From: CAJQND01 sp051010095 | GTDB taxonomy: Bacteria > Pseudomonadota > Alphaproteobacteria > Rhizobiales > CAJQND01 | Direction: 5' to 3' | Assembly (NCBI GenBank): GCA_051010095.1 | Contig: JBPCVX010000305.1 | Coordinates: 1-13,596 of the forward strand | DNA length: 13,596 bases | Program-made: the position numbers and the translations under genes | Notes under the pieces: model-generated | Databases searched by the model: none | Told to the model about the DNA's origin: nothing | Seen by the model: the letters and a program-made list of their open reading frames with translations, nothing else | Shown here: one piece after another, positions 1-6,841 of the stretch | Numbering within the stretch: position 1 is the stretch's first letter | How the letters are laid out: each line of letters opens with the position of its first letter

Positions 1-75
1 AGTCCCCATGCCTAGCATGCCCGCTGTCACAATAATTGCAGACAGAGCCGAACCGCGCAAAAAACGCCTTGGCAT
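1..75 (-). CDS. Partial 5' end of a leftward gene; secreted or membrane-anchored protein of unknown function
   Basis: Reading leftward from an ATG at 75-73, the frame stays open for 25 codons to the window edge. The peptide starts MPRRFLRGSALSAIIVTAGM: a positively charged n-region (RR, R) followed by a hydrophobic stretch, as in a Sec signal peptide or N-terminal anchor. A clear Shine-Dalgarno AGGAG (complement of CTCCT at 84-88) sits 8 nt before the ATG, which supports the start. The gene is divergent from the transpeptidase-like gene at 467 and shares the AT-rich intergenic region with it. Too little is visible to name a family. I am fairly sure that it is a real gene start and have no view on its function. 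Confidence 0.6.
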   Translation of the reverse strand, partial: MPRRFLRGSALSAIIVTAGMLGMGT

Positions 76-202
76 ATGAAATGCTCCTAAACTTAAAGTC
101 ACCGTACCTGAACATCTTTTCGTTAAAGCACGATTACTTGTGAACTTAGTTAATGAACCGTTAACATTTTACAAACAACGAATGATTCTGACTAATAACG
201 CA

Positions 203-237
203 TATATATCAACCTCAAATTGCGAATTTGATATATA
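203..237. repeat. Nested inverted repeats in divergent intergenic region
   Basis: Two dyads share one centre region. The inner one is TCAAATT (215-221), GCG, AATTTGA (225-231): perfect 7-bp arms with a 3-nt centre. The outer one is TATATATC (203-210) against GATATATA (230-237): perfect 8-bp arms. They overlap at 230-231, so they are alternative pairings. A TATAAT at 234-239 overlaps the right side, so a repressor operator over a -10 box is possible. AT-rich DNA makes such dyads easier to find by chance. Confidence 0.45.
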
Positions 238-306
238 ATTTCTCAGAGTGTTGCATTTGTGCAATGTATATTCAGATCATATGCAAATTCATGAAGTTTT
301 TATTTA

Positions 307-346
307 GAATCAAAAGCAAAAATTTAGTTTTTGGCTAATTTGATTC
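307..346. repeat. Long imperfect hairpin (16 bp stem, two bulges)
   Basis: The left arm, 307-322, pairs with 328-346 around a 5-nt loop TTTAG (323-327). In detail, GAATCAAA (307-314) pairs with TTTGATTC (339-346), AGC (315-317) with GCT (334-336), and AAAAA (318-322) with TTTTT (328-332). G333 and A337-A338 bulge out. No T-run follows the stem on the + strand, so it does not look like a plain intrinsic terminator. It could be an operator, a processed leader structure or a small-RNA element. Confidence 0.5.
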
Positions 347-466
347 GAAATATCGCTTAATATTTTATGCGACCTTGCCGTGCGCATTTTCAATGAAACA
401 TCCCCAACACGCGATTCTTCGTATAAACCATGTATAAATAGGACCCTAAATTAAGCGGAGTGGCTA

Positions 467-2086
467 ATGCGGGCGCTATCGAAATATATGGTTTTGCTGC
501 TTTGCTTATTGGGGGTGTTATCTTCAGCGCTTGCGGAAACGACGCCGGGCAAAGTTGATGATGGAGGCGTTCGCCGCTCGATTGCCGATTATCTTGACAG
601 TGGCGCATCTCTACCGCTGCCAATTAAAGCGGCGCGCGACGGTTTGGAGAAATATTATCTTCAAGACAAGGGCCCGCTTTTGTGGACGAAACCATCGAAG
701 CTCGATGAATTTGCAAAGTTGTTGTCGGCTTCCGGCGAGGACGGCCTGTTTCCAAAGGATTACGCGATTGAACACATTCAGGTTCTGCGCGATACGGTGC
801 ACAGCAAAGACGCGCAATTGCGCGCTTGGCTTGAACTGTCTTACTCCAGTTTTCTCATTCGCTATGCACAAGATCTGGGAGGAGGGCGCGTTCTTCCGCA
901 AAAAATAGCACCAGAGGTGTTTGGCAAACGTGCACGCCCAGATGCGGCTAATATTTTGCACGATTTCGCGCGTTCTCAATCTTTGCAGGGTTTTTCTGTT
1001 TCGCAGATGCCAGCAGATGAACAGTATGAGCGTCTGCGGAAGAAACTTGCAGAATATCAACTCATTGCGCGGGGCGGCGGCTGGGGAAAGGTGCCAGGTC
1101 GTAAATCAATGCGCCTGGGAAATCGCGGCAAGCGCGTTGAAAGAATGCGCGCAAGGCTCGAGTTCACCGGGGATGTTGCTTATGTCGCTGAGCGCCGCGA
1201 TGTCTTCGATGAGGTGCTGGAGCAAGCGGTCAAACGCTATCAAAAACGAAATGGCATGAAAGAAGACGGCATCGCAGGCCGGCATGTGATTATAGCGATG
1301 AATATTTCTGCTGAAGAGCGCGTGCGGCAAATCGCTGTAAACATGGAGCGATGGCGCTGGATCAGGGATGTGCAGGCCGAGCGGGTTTTAACCGTGAATC
1401 TTGCCAGCAATACGTTTCGTTATGAAGTAGGTAATGAGCTTGTTGAGGAAACGCCACTAGTGCGCCGCAAGGCAAACGCCAAGCTTCCTGTTATGTCAGA
1501 TGATGTCAGCCGTTTAGAGGTGCGGCCATCGGATATTGTTCCCCCGGCCATTGCTGGACCGGCATATTTTGAACGTATTTCAAAGGATCCAGGCAAGGCT
1601 GCAAAGCAAGGTATTCAGATATATTTTAAAGGTCGCAATGTTCCTGCCGAAGCAATCGAGTGGTCGGATTATTCGGCGGAAAACTTTCCCTTCACAATCA
1701 GGCGCCGCCTAAACAAAGGCGATCCTGCTGGATATATTAGATTGACCTTCTCTGAAAACGATGCCGCGTGCCTGGGGGGCGCGGTCCCTCAGAAACGCGT
1801 GAAACCCAATGACAAATTTGCACCTAATTGTTTGACTCTTGTGCGGGCAGATGAATTCACAAACGCGCTTCTGGGCAAAGACGCCACAAAGGTCGGTTCG
1901 ATTTTGGCGGATGAGAAACGTGCGCATGCTATCTATTCCTCACCATTCGAAACGCCTATTCCTGTGCGTATTCTCTACGCTACGGCATGGGTAGATAATG
2001 CGGGTATTATAAATTTTCGCCCAGACCGCGTGCATAGAGATCTCAAGCTTTACAAAGCGCTGCAAGGACGTCATTCACTGCGCTAA
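467..2086 (+). CDS. YcbB-type L,D-transpeptidase homologue with degenerate active site (probable pseudo-enzyme)
   Basis: An exported 539-residue protein of the YcbB/LdtD type. This family normally makes 3-3 cross-links in peptidoglycan. Residues 1-23 form a signal peptide ending ALA before E24. A helical scaffold region covers about 35-200. A peptidoglycan-binding domain (about 217-280) ends in a YQKRNGMKEDGIAG stretch, followed by the family hallmark NMERWRWIRD (292-301). The catalytic-domain framework is recognisable at 305-525: IVPPAIAG, DPGKAAKQGIQIY, YATAWVDNAGIINFRPD. The catalytic core is eroded. Where active members have YLHDTP the sequence is ACLGGAVP, with Gly near 437 in place of His. 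Where they have SSGCIR it is APNCLT, keeping Cys455 but losing Ser, Gly and Arg. The alignment was done by eye. GGAG at 457-460 lies 6 nt before the ATG. Transpeptidation is unlikely; a structural, binding or regulatory role in the cell wall is more plausible. Length is slightly below E. coli LdtD. Confidence 0.85.
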   Translation: MRALSKYMVLLLCLLGVLSSALAETTPGKVDDGGVRRSIADYLDSGASLPLPIKAARDGLEKYYLQDKGPLLWTKPSKLDEFAKLLSASGEDGLFPKDYAIEHIQVLRDTVHSKDAQLRAWLELSYSSFLIRYAQDLGGGRVLPQKIAPEVFGKRARPDAANILHDFARSQSLQGFSVSQMPADEQYERLRKKLAEYQLIARGGGWGKVPGRKSMRLGNRGKRVERMRARLEFTGDVAYVAERRDVFDEVLEQAVKRYQKRNGMKEDGIAGRHVIIAMNISAEERVRQIAVNMERWRWIRDVQAERVLTVNLASNTFRYEVGNELVEETPLVRRKANAKLPVMSDDVSRLEVRPSDIVPPAIAGPAYFERISKDPGKAAKQGIQIYFKGRNVPAEAIEWSDYSAENFPFTIRRRLNKGDPAGYIRLTFSENDAACLGGAVPQKRVKPNDKFAPNCLTLVRADEFTNALLGKDATKVGSILADEKRAHAIYSSPFETPIPVRILYATAWVDNAGIINFRPDRVHRDLKLYKALQGRHSLR

Positions 2087-2146
2087 AGTCTCCTCTTTGC
2101 TTCACAGACACAATAGTGCACATTGCGTGCTTGTTCTGAATTCTAA

Positions 2147-2158
2147 AATGATATCATT
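2147..2158. promoter_or_regulatory. Perfect 12-bp palindrome upstream of the ThDP-enzyme operon
   Basis: AATGATATCATT is an exact palindrome whose right end is 23 bp before the start codon at 2182. A reasonable -10 hexamer, TAAAAT (2144-2149), overlaps its left arm, and a TTGCGT lies at 2124-2129, though that spacing is only 14 bp. GCAC/GTGC half-sites flank ATTGC at 2118-2130. The arrangement fits an operator covering a promoter for the operon, but no regulator gene lies adjacent. This reading is tentative. Confidence 0.35.
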
Positions 2159-2181
2159 CCAAAAACTGCAGAGGTTAAGCC

Positions 2182-3822
2182 ATGCGCCATGGCGGGCAAA
2201 TTCTTGTTGATCAGCTGAAAATCCAAGGTGTGGAGCGCGCATTTTGTGTTCCCGGAGAGAGTTATTTGGCAGCCCTTGATGGGCTCTATGAAAGCGGCAT
2301 TGATGTCGTTATTTGCCGCCAAGAAGGTGGTGCTGCCATGATGGCAGAAGCCCAAGGCAAACTTACCGGGAAACCCGGCATTTGCTTTGTTACCCGCGGA
2401 CCTGGCGCAACCAATGCTTCTGCTGGCGTGCACATTGCTGATCAAGACTCAACACCAATGATCCTGTTCGTTGGCCAGATTGGCCGTTACATGACAGATC
2501 GCGAGGCCTTTCAGGAGGTTGATTATCGCGCCATGTTTGGCGATCTCGCCAAATGGGTTGCCCAGATCGAAGATGTGAACCGTATCCCTGAATATGTCAG
2601 CCATGCTTTTCACATCGCCACCTCAGGCAGGCCCGGGCCGGTGGTGTTGGCACTGCCGGAAGACATGCTTTCATCGTCTGCTGATGTGGAAGATGTAAAG
2701 GCTGCGGTGCGCATTGAGGCCCGCGCAAATGCAGATGATGCAGCGTTGATTGCCGATGAACTGAAACAGGCCAAGAAACCTATCGTCATGATTGGCGGTG
2801 GCGGTTGGAACGAGCAGGCGGCCGCTGATGTTCAGCAATTTGCTGAAGCGTTTCATCTTCCCGTGATTGCATCACTGCGCTGCCAGGATTATATCGACAA
2901 CCGTTCATCCTCTTATATCGGCGATGCTGGTTTAGGCATTAATCCAAATGTTGCGAATGCCATTAAGGATGCTGATCTGCTGATGGTTCTTGGATCAAGA
3001 TTGGGGGAGATGACAACGGCTGGATACTCGCTCGTGAACATCCCAAGCCCCAAACAGCGCCTCTTGCATGTTTATCCAGGCCCGGATGAACTTGGGCGCG
3101 TCTACCGGCCTGATGTCGCGATCAACGCGTCCGTGCCGTCGCTTTTGACCAAGTTGAAGGAGTTGCCCGCACCAAATGATATGCCGTGGGCAGAGCAAAC
3201 AGCAACGCACCGTGCAAATTATGAAGCCTGGTTGGAACCGGAAGATACTCTGGGCGATGTAAAGCTTGAACAAGTGATCGCTCATGTTCGTTCTGAAATT
3301 CCTGAAAATGGGTTCATTACTGTTGGTGCAGGAAACTATTCAAACTTTGTGCAGCGTTACTCCTGGTTCTTAAAGTACCGCACACAGCTTGCACCTACAT
3401 CTGGCTCAATGGGGTACAGCGTTCCCTCAGCGATTGCTGCAAAACTGCATCATCCAGACAGGGAAGTGGTGTGTTTTGCAGGCGATGGATGCTTCATGAT
3501 GCACGGACAAGAGCTTGCAACAGCCGTGCAATATGGCGCCAACGTCATTGTTATCGTGTGCAACAATTCTATGTATGGAACCATCCGCTTACATCAAGAA
3601 CGCAAATATCCCGGGCGCGTCAGCGGAACAACCCTCCACAATCCAGATTTTGCGGTACTTGCCCACGCCTATGGAGGTTTTGGTATAAAGGTTGAAAGAC
3701 AAGAAGACTTTCCGGCTGCTTTCGAAGCAGCGCGAAATTCCGGTAAGCTTGCGCTGATCGAGCTGGCGCTTGATGATAGGGCGTTTACACCGAAGGTTTC
3801 GATGGAAACTTTGCGTTCCTGA
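2182..3822 (+). CDS. Thiamine diphosphate-dependent enzyme, acetolactate synthase large-subunit-like
   Basis: A 546-residue ThDP enzyme with the three-domain pyruvate-oxidase/AHAS fold. The N-terminal PYR domain carries the cofactor-activating Glu in CRQEGGAA (Glu48), then TRGPGATNA (71-79) and GQIGRYMTDREAFQEVD, which resembles the AHAS substrate-channel segment. The middle domain spans about 185-330 (IGGGGWN, LGSRLGEM). The C-terminal PP domain has SGSMGYSVPSAIAA and the ThDP/Mg motif GDGCFMM (435-441) followed by NN at 461-462. The family catalyses C-C bond formation or cleavage on 2-keto acids. No ilvN/ilvH-type small subunit or other branched-chain gene is nearby, so a housekeeping ilvB role is unlikely; a benzoylformate-decarboxylase-like or other 2-keto-acid decarboxylase/ligase is as likely. 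GAGG at 2171-2174 lies 7 nt before the ATG. It is the first gene of the four-gene operon, 11 bp from the next. Confidence 0.88.
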   Translation: MRHGGQILVDQLKIQGVERAFCVPGESYLAALDGLYESGIDVVICRQEGGAAMMAEAQGKLTGKPGICFVTRGPGATNASAGVHIADQDSTPMILFVGQIGRYMTDREAFQEVDYRAMFGDLAKWVAQIEDVNRIPEYVSHAFHIATSGRPGPVVLALPEDMLSSSADVEDVKAAVRIEARANADDAALIADELKQAKKPIVMIGGGGWNEQAAADVQQFAEAFHLPVIASLRCQDYIDNRSSSYIGDAGLGINPNVANAIKDADLLMVLGSRLGEMTTAGYSLVNIPSPKQRLLHVYPGPDELGRVYRPDVAINASVPSLLTKLKELPAPNDMPWAEQTATHRANYEAWLEPEDTLGDVKLEQVIAHVRSEIPENGFITVGAGNYSNFVQRYSWFLKYRTQLAPTSGSMGYSVPSAIAAKLHHPDREVVCFAGDGCFMMHGQELATAVQYGANVIVIVCNNSMYGTIRLHQERKYPGRVSGTTLHNPDFAVLAHAYGGFGIKVERQEDFPAAFEAARNSGKLALIELALDDRAFTPKVSMETLRS

Positions 3823-3833
3823 ACGAAAGGCCG

Positions 3834-4118
3834 ATGAACATGCACAGGTTGGGCCAGAGAGCAGCGGCGGTTTTCTTGGCGCTCTGCCTTCTGGCATTGC
3901 TTGCGGGTTGGATGGATTGGGGGAATGGCCCACAATCATATATTTTTGCAATTCTGCTTTCGATGCCATGGATCCTGTTGGTGGATGAGATTGTCACGAG
4001 TTCGATTTTTATCAATGTTTTGATGACGATAGCGGCAATGTGTTTGAACGCTTTCATCATCTATTTGGTGTTTTCGTGGATAGGGAAGCGGCTTACCGCA
4101 AGGAGAGAAAATGACTGA
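3834..4118 (+). CDS. Small three-helix inner-membrane protein, unknown function
   Basis: A 94-residue hydrophobic protein that I do not recognise. Three membrane segments are visible: about 11-27, 36-52 (with FAILLSMPWILLVDE) and 57-82, ending in a basic, charged tail (KRLTARREND). The sequence has no cofactor or metal motif. Its last 8 bp overlap the start of the VOC gene (ATGACTGA), and the ThDP gene ends only 11 bp upstream, so it is translated as part of the operon. The start is uncertain: GAAAGG at 3825-3830 is only 3 nt from the ATG at 3834 but 9 nt from a second ATG at 3840, which would remove two residues. Its conserved-looking placement between pathway enzymes suggests a membrane anchor, a small transport component or a partner of the enzymes, but this is inference. 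Confidence 0.75.
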   Translation: MNMHRLGQRAAAVFLALCLLALLAGWMDWGNGPQSYIFAILLSMPWILLVDEIVTSSIFINVLMTIAAMCLNAFIIYLVFSWIGKRLTARREND

Positions 4119-4656
4119 AAATCCAATTTTGCGCATGCAACACTTAGCGCTTGAAGTCACTGATATGGATCGCTCTATCGCTTTTTACAGGGACTATCTG
4201 GGTATGAAGCTTTCAGAGCGTCATAAGCCCGGCGAAGTTGAGGCGATACCTGTTGAACTTTGTTTCATGCGCTTGGGACCGGTGCACCATGATCTGGTGC
4301 TGGTGAACAACCCGGCGAAGGCGTATGCTCAACGGCCTGCCGATCCGCGCGACGACAAAGCGGGCCCTCCAGTGTTTCATCACTATGCTTTTGAGTGCCG
4401 CGATCGTGCTGCGTTTCTTGAGATGCTCACAAAAGCAGAAGACATGGGTATCGACGTTGTGCGTGGGCCGGTTGTGCACAGCCCTTGGGATGAGCGCGGT
4501 GATGGATCGTGGGGTGAAAACGAGAGCTTTTATGTTCTTGATCCTGACAATCACCGCATTGAGATTTTCTGCGACATGGCAAAGATCGCCGAAGATGGGG
4601 TGTATGTGAATGCACGCGGCGAACGGGTTGAAGAGGCGAAAGTCGCTGAGTTGTGA
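4111..4656 (+). CDS. VOC-fold metalloprotein (glyoxalase / extradiol dioxygenase superfamily)
   Basis: A 181-residue protein of the vicinal oxygen chelate superfamily with two beta-alpha-beta-beta-beta modules. The first begins MQHLALEVTDMDRSIAFYRDYLGMKL. The second begins FHHYAFECRDRAAFLEML and ends YVLDPDNHRIEIFCD. Candidate metal ligands are His11, His91 and Glu151, with His60 at the fourth position used by glyoxalase I-type proteins. It could be a ring-cleaving dioxygenase, a lyase or an isomerase; the ligands alone do not decide. The single-domain length is shorter than classical two-domain extradiol dioxygenases of about 290-310 residues. A strong AAGGAG (4100-4105) lies 5 nt before the ATG. 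The gene overlaps the upstream membrane-protein gene by 8 bp and the downstream FAD hydroxylase gene by 4 bp (GTGA), which suggests translational coupling. Its pairing with an aromatic-type hydroxylase suggests that it acts on the hydroxylated product. Confidence 0.88.
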   Translation: MTENPILRMQHLALEVTDMDRSIAFYRDYLGMKLSERHKPGEVEAIPVELCFMRLGPVHHDLVLVNNPAKAYAQRPADPRDDKAGPPVFHHYAFECRDRAAFLEMLTKAEDMGIDVVRGPVVHSPWDERGDGSWGENESFYVLDPDNHRIEIFCDMAKIAEDGVYVNARGERVEEAKVAEL

Positions 4657-6185
4657 CACCAATGCGCGTGCCGGTTCTCATTGTTGGGGCAGGGCCCACG
4701 GGGCTGTTGGCTGCCAATCTGCTTGGCAGCTACGGCATCGAAACCCTGATTGTCGAGCGCAATAAAACCACATCTGACTTGCCCAAGGCGATCTTGCTTG
4801 ATGATGAGGGTCTGCGGGCGCTGCAAACCGCTGAACTTTCCCAGCAAATTTTGGGCCATGTAATTGCTGGCTACGGTGCTAAATATTTCGCACCCGATGG
4901 TGCGTGTTTTGCAGAAGTCGATGCACCGGTTACCTTGCATGGGTATACCAGACGCAACGCATTTCTGCAGCCTGATCTGGAACGCATGATGCTGGGTGGG
5001 CTGTCGCGCTTTGATCATGTTGATGTGCGCTTTGAGACAGAGTTGCGGGGGATTTCTCAAAACAATCCGGGTGTTCAAGCGCGTGTGCAAACAGGTTCTG
5101 GCGAAGATGTGATTGTGCGCGCCGATATTCTACTGGCCTGTGATGGCGCCAGCAGCTTTGTGCGCAAACAACTCAACATTTCCATGGAAGGCGAGACCGA
5201 TCCTCGCGATTGGGTTGTTGTGGACACAACCAACGATCCTGACCGGGACAGGTTTTCAAAGTTCTTTTGCGACCCGACACGACCCATGGTGTCTATACCA
5301 GCACCGGGCTATGGCAGGCGCTATGAATATATGATTATGCCAGGTGAGGACCCAGACATCATGGTGGCGCGCAAAACCATCGGCGACATTCTGGGCCAGT
5401 TCCGGAACATTCCTGATGAAGATATTATCCGCGCGGTTGTTTACAGGTTTCATGCCCTTGTGGCGGAACGCTTTGTGGATGGTCGGATTGCGTTGTTGGG
5501 GGATGCTGCGCACCTGACCCCGCCATTTGCGGGCCAAGGCATGAATGCCGGATTGCGTGATGCTTTCAATGTGGCGTGGAAGGTGGCGAGAATTGTGCGA
5601 GATAAGTCCAGCGCCGAGCTGCTTTCGAGCTACCACACAGAGCGTAAGGGCCCGGTGAAAGAAATGGTCGATTACGCTGTAGCGTTGGGAGAAATCGTTA
5701 TGCCCATCGGAGGCGTTGATGAAGATGCCCGGGCGCGCATACGTGCAGAGTTGATGGGCACGGACGCCCCGGAAGGTGCCGCCCGAATGCAGGCAAAGCC
5801 GCAGGCTGCATATGATGATGGTTTGTTGCTCAAAGATGATGACGATCTTGGCGATACGCTCACCGGGCAACCATTGCCACAATTCCGCGTTTCTTCAAAT
5901 GAAACCGCAGTGGTGATGCTGGATGATGTGTTGGGCCAAAGTTTTGCATTGCTCGCGGTTGGCAAAGATGCCGAGGCAAGTCTGACATCAGTTGAAGAAA
6001 TTTCTGATGACGTGCGCAAGGTTAGCCTTGGAGAGGGATGTGCTGTTCATGCGTTGGCAAATGAATATGGATTAAGCGCCCAATCTGGACGCATATTGCT
6101 GGTGCGTCCGGATCGATTTGTGGCAGCGACATGGTCTCACGAAAATGCAGACCGCATCGCGGATGATATTAAGCGCCTCGTTTAA
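4653..6185 (+). CDS. FAD-dependent monooxygenase, group A aromatic hydroxylase type
   Basis: A 510-residue flavoprotein of the PHBH/MhpA-like class, which uses NAD(P)H and O2 to hydroxylate aromatic or related rings. Visible motifs are the FAD Rossmann GAGPTG (12-17), with an acidic residue in VERN ending beta-2; the DG motif LACDGASS (161-168); and the GD motif LLGDAAHLTPPFAGQGMNAG (281-300), all diagnostic of the class. A C-terminal thioredoxin-like extension (about 400-510), as in phenol and MhpA-type hydroxylases, is present. The start taken is GTG at 4653, overlapping the VOC stop as GTGA. An ATG at 4662, three codons later, would give MRVPVLIVGAG and is equally compatible. No strong ribosome site precedes either, which fits coupling to the VOC gene. 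The 3' end overlaps the convergent VUT gene by 17 bp, with no terminator between. Substrate unknown. Confidence 0.9.
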   Translation: MTPMRVPVLIVGAGPTGLLAANLLGSYGIETLIVERNKTTSDLPKAILLDDEGLRALQTAELSQQILGHVIAGYGAKYFAPDGACFAEVDAPVTLHGYTRRNAFLQPDLERMMLGGLSRFDHVDVRFETELRGISQNNPGVQARVQTGSGEDVIVRADILLACDGASSFVRKQLNISMEGETDPRDWVVVDTTNDPDRDRFSKFFCDPTRPMVSIPAPGYGRRYEYMIMPGEDPDIMVARKTIGDILGQFRNIPDEDIIRAVVYRFHALVAERFVDGRIALLGDAAHLTPPFAGQGMNAGLRDAFNVAWKVARIVRDKSSAELLSSYHTERKGPVKEMVDYAVALGEIVMPIGGVDEDARARIRAELMGTDAPEGAARMQAKPQAAYDDGLLLKDDDDLGDTLTGQPLPQFRVSSNETAVVMLDDVLGQSFALLAVGKDAEASLTSVEEISDDVRKVSLGEGCAVHALANEYGLSAQSGRILLVRPDRFVAATWSHENADRIADDIKRLV

Positions 6186-6774
6186 CGCGCGGCGCGAGCT
6201 GCAAAACAATCGCGCGGAATGGCACCAGCGCGATTAACGCCAAAAGCAGCTTCACGAGAAAATCTCCCACCGCCAGGCTCATCCAGAAGGGCGCTTGTGC
6301 GCCAACACCAAGCAGAGGCGCCGGTGCCAGTGCCCAATCTTCATTAGGCCCCAGAAAAGCAAAGCTTGCGCCGAATGCCAGTGAGAAGAACAGGATGGTA
6401 TCAAGCGCGCTACCGATGAGTGTTGAGGCCAGGGGTGCGCGCCACCATGTACCTTCCCGTAATTTATCAAAGATGGAAACATCAAGCATTTGCGCGACAA
6501 TGAACGCCGTGCCTGATGCGATCGCGATACGTGGGTAGGCAAGCCAAAGCGAAAGAACAACACCCAGCGCAAAACCAGCCAACACGACTTTGCGCGCGGC
6601 ACCTGGCCCAAGCAATTTGTTAGTGAGATCGGTCACGAGAAATGCGATTGGGTATGTGAACGCGCCATAGGTGAGAAATGCGCCGATAGGATAGCGCACA
6701 AGGATGTTGGAGGCGGTGACAACAAGTGCCATCGCCAATACACCAAGCAGTATGCCTTTGTGTGTCGTCGTCAT
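6169..6774 (-). CDS. VUT family integral membrane protein (YhhQ-like, putative queuosine precursor transporter)
   Basis: A 201-residue, very hydrophobic protein with about six membrane segments. YPIAFLVTDLTNKLLGPGAARKVVLAGFALGV matches the shape of the VUT/DUF165 signature (…F-x-x-T-D-x-x-N-x…G-x-x-x-A-R-x-V…). Members such as E. coli YhhQ take up queuosine precursors used for tRNA modification; that role is family knowledge and is not shown here. The start is ATG at 6774-6772 (MTTTHKG), preceded by AGGAA at 7-8 nt. The frame is open further upstream, to 6837, but that extension lacks a ribosome site and would add a non-family N-terminus. It lies 67 bp downstream of the sodium channel gene on the same strand. 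Its stop lies inside the 3' end of the convergent monooxygenase gene. Confidence 0.82.
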   Translation of the reverse strand: MTTTHKGILLGVLAMALVVTASNILVRYPIGAFLTYGAFTYPIAFLVTDLTNKLLGPGAARKVVLAGFALGVVLSLWLAYPRIAIASGTAFIVAQMLDVSIFDKLREGTWWRAPLASTLIGSALDTILFFSLAFGASFAFLGPNEDWALAPAPLLGVGAQAPFWMSLAVGDFLVKLLLALIALVPFRAIVLQLAPRVKRGA

Positions 6775-6841
6775 CTTGCGTTCCTGTTCCCAGAGCAAAA
6801 GTGCGCCGCTGATAGCAAGCCTATCTGGCGAGAGCAAGCGT

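Larger units (their letters stand above)
76..466. other. AT-rich divergent intergenic region
   Basis: No convincing gene lies in this stretch. It separates two divergent genes for exported proteins and is much more AT-rich than the flanking coding DNA. It holds an inverted repeat at 203-237 and an imperfect hairpin at 307-346, listed separately. A perfect TATAAT lies at 234-239 on the + strand but without a good -35 at 16-18 bp. TATAAA boxes at 422-427 and 433-438 precede the gene at 467, again without a convincing -35. Promoters for both genes must lie here or nearby, but I cannot place them with confidence. Confidence 0.6.

Noticed and set aside
611..1060. A 149-codon open frame on the minus strand
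   Set aside because: It is a shadow of the transpeptidase-like gene, whose sense frame has a signal peptide and recognisable domains.
2182..3822. Assignment as ilvB, biosynthetic acetolactate synthase
   Set aside because: There is no small-subunit gene (ilvN/ilvH) or ilvC nearby, and the operon partners are a hydroxylase and a VOC enzyme. The general fold supports only an ALS-like label.
4551..5090. A 179-codon open frame on the minus strand
   Set aside because: It is antisense to the VOC and monooxygenase junction, its composition is not protein-like, and it matches no recognisable family.
5256..5882. A 208-codon open frame on the minus strand
   Set aside because: It lies wholly antisense to the FAD monooxygenase gene, which has complete family motifs. 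The translated peptide is rich in Cys, His and Arg with no domain, and there is no ribosome site.
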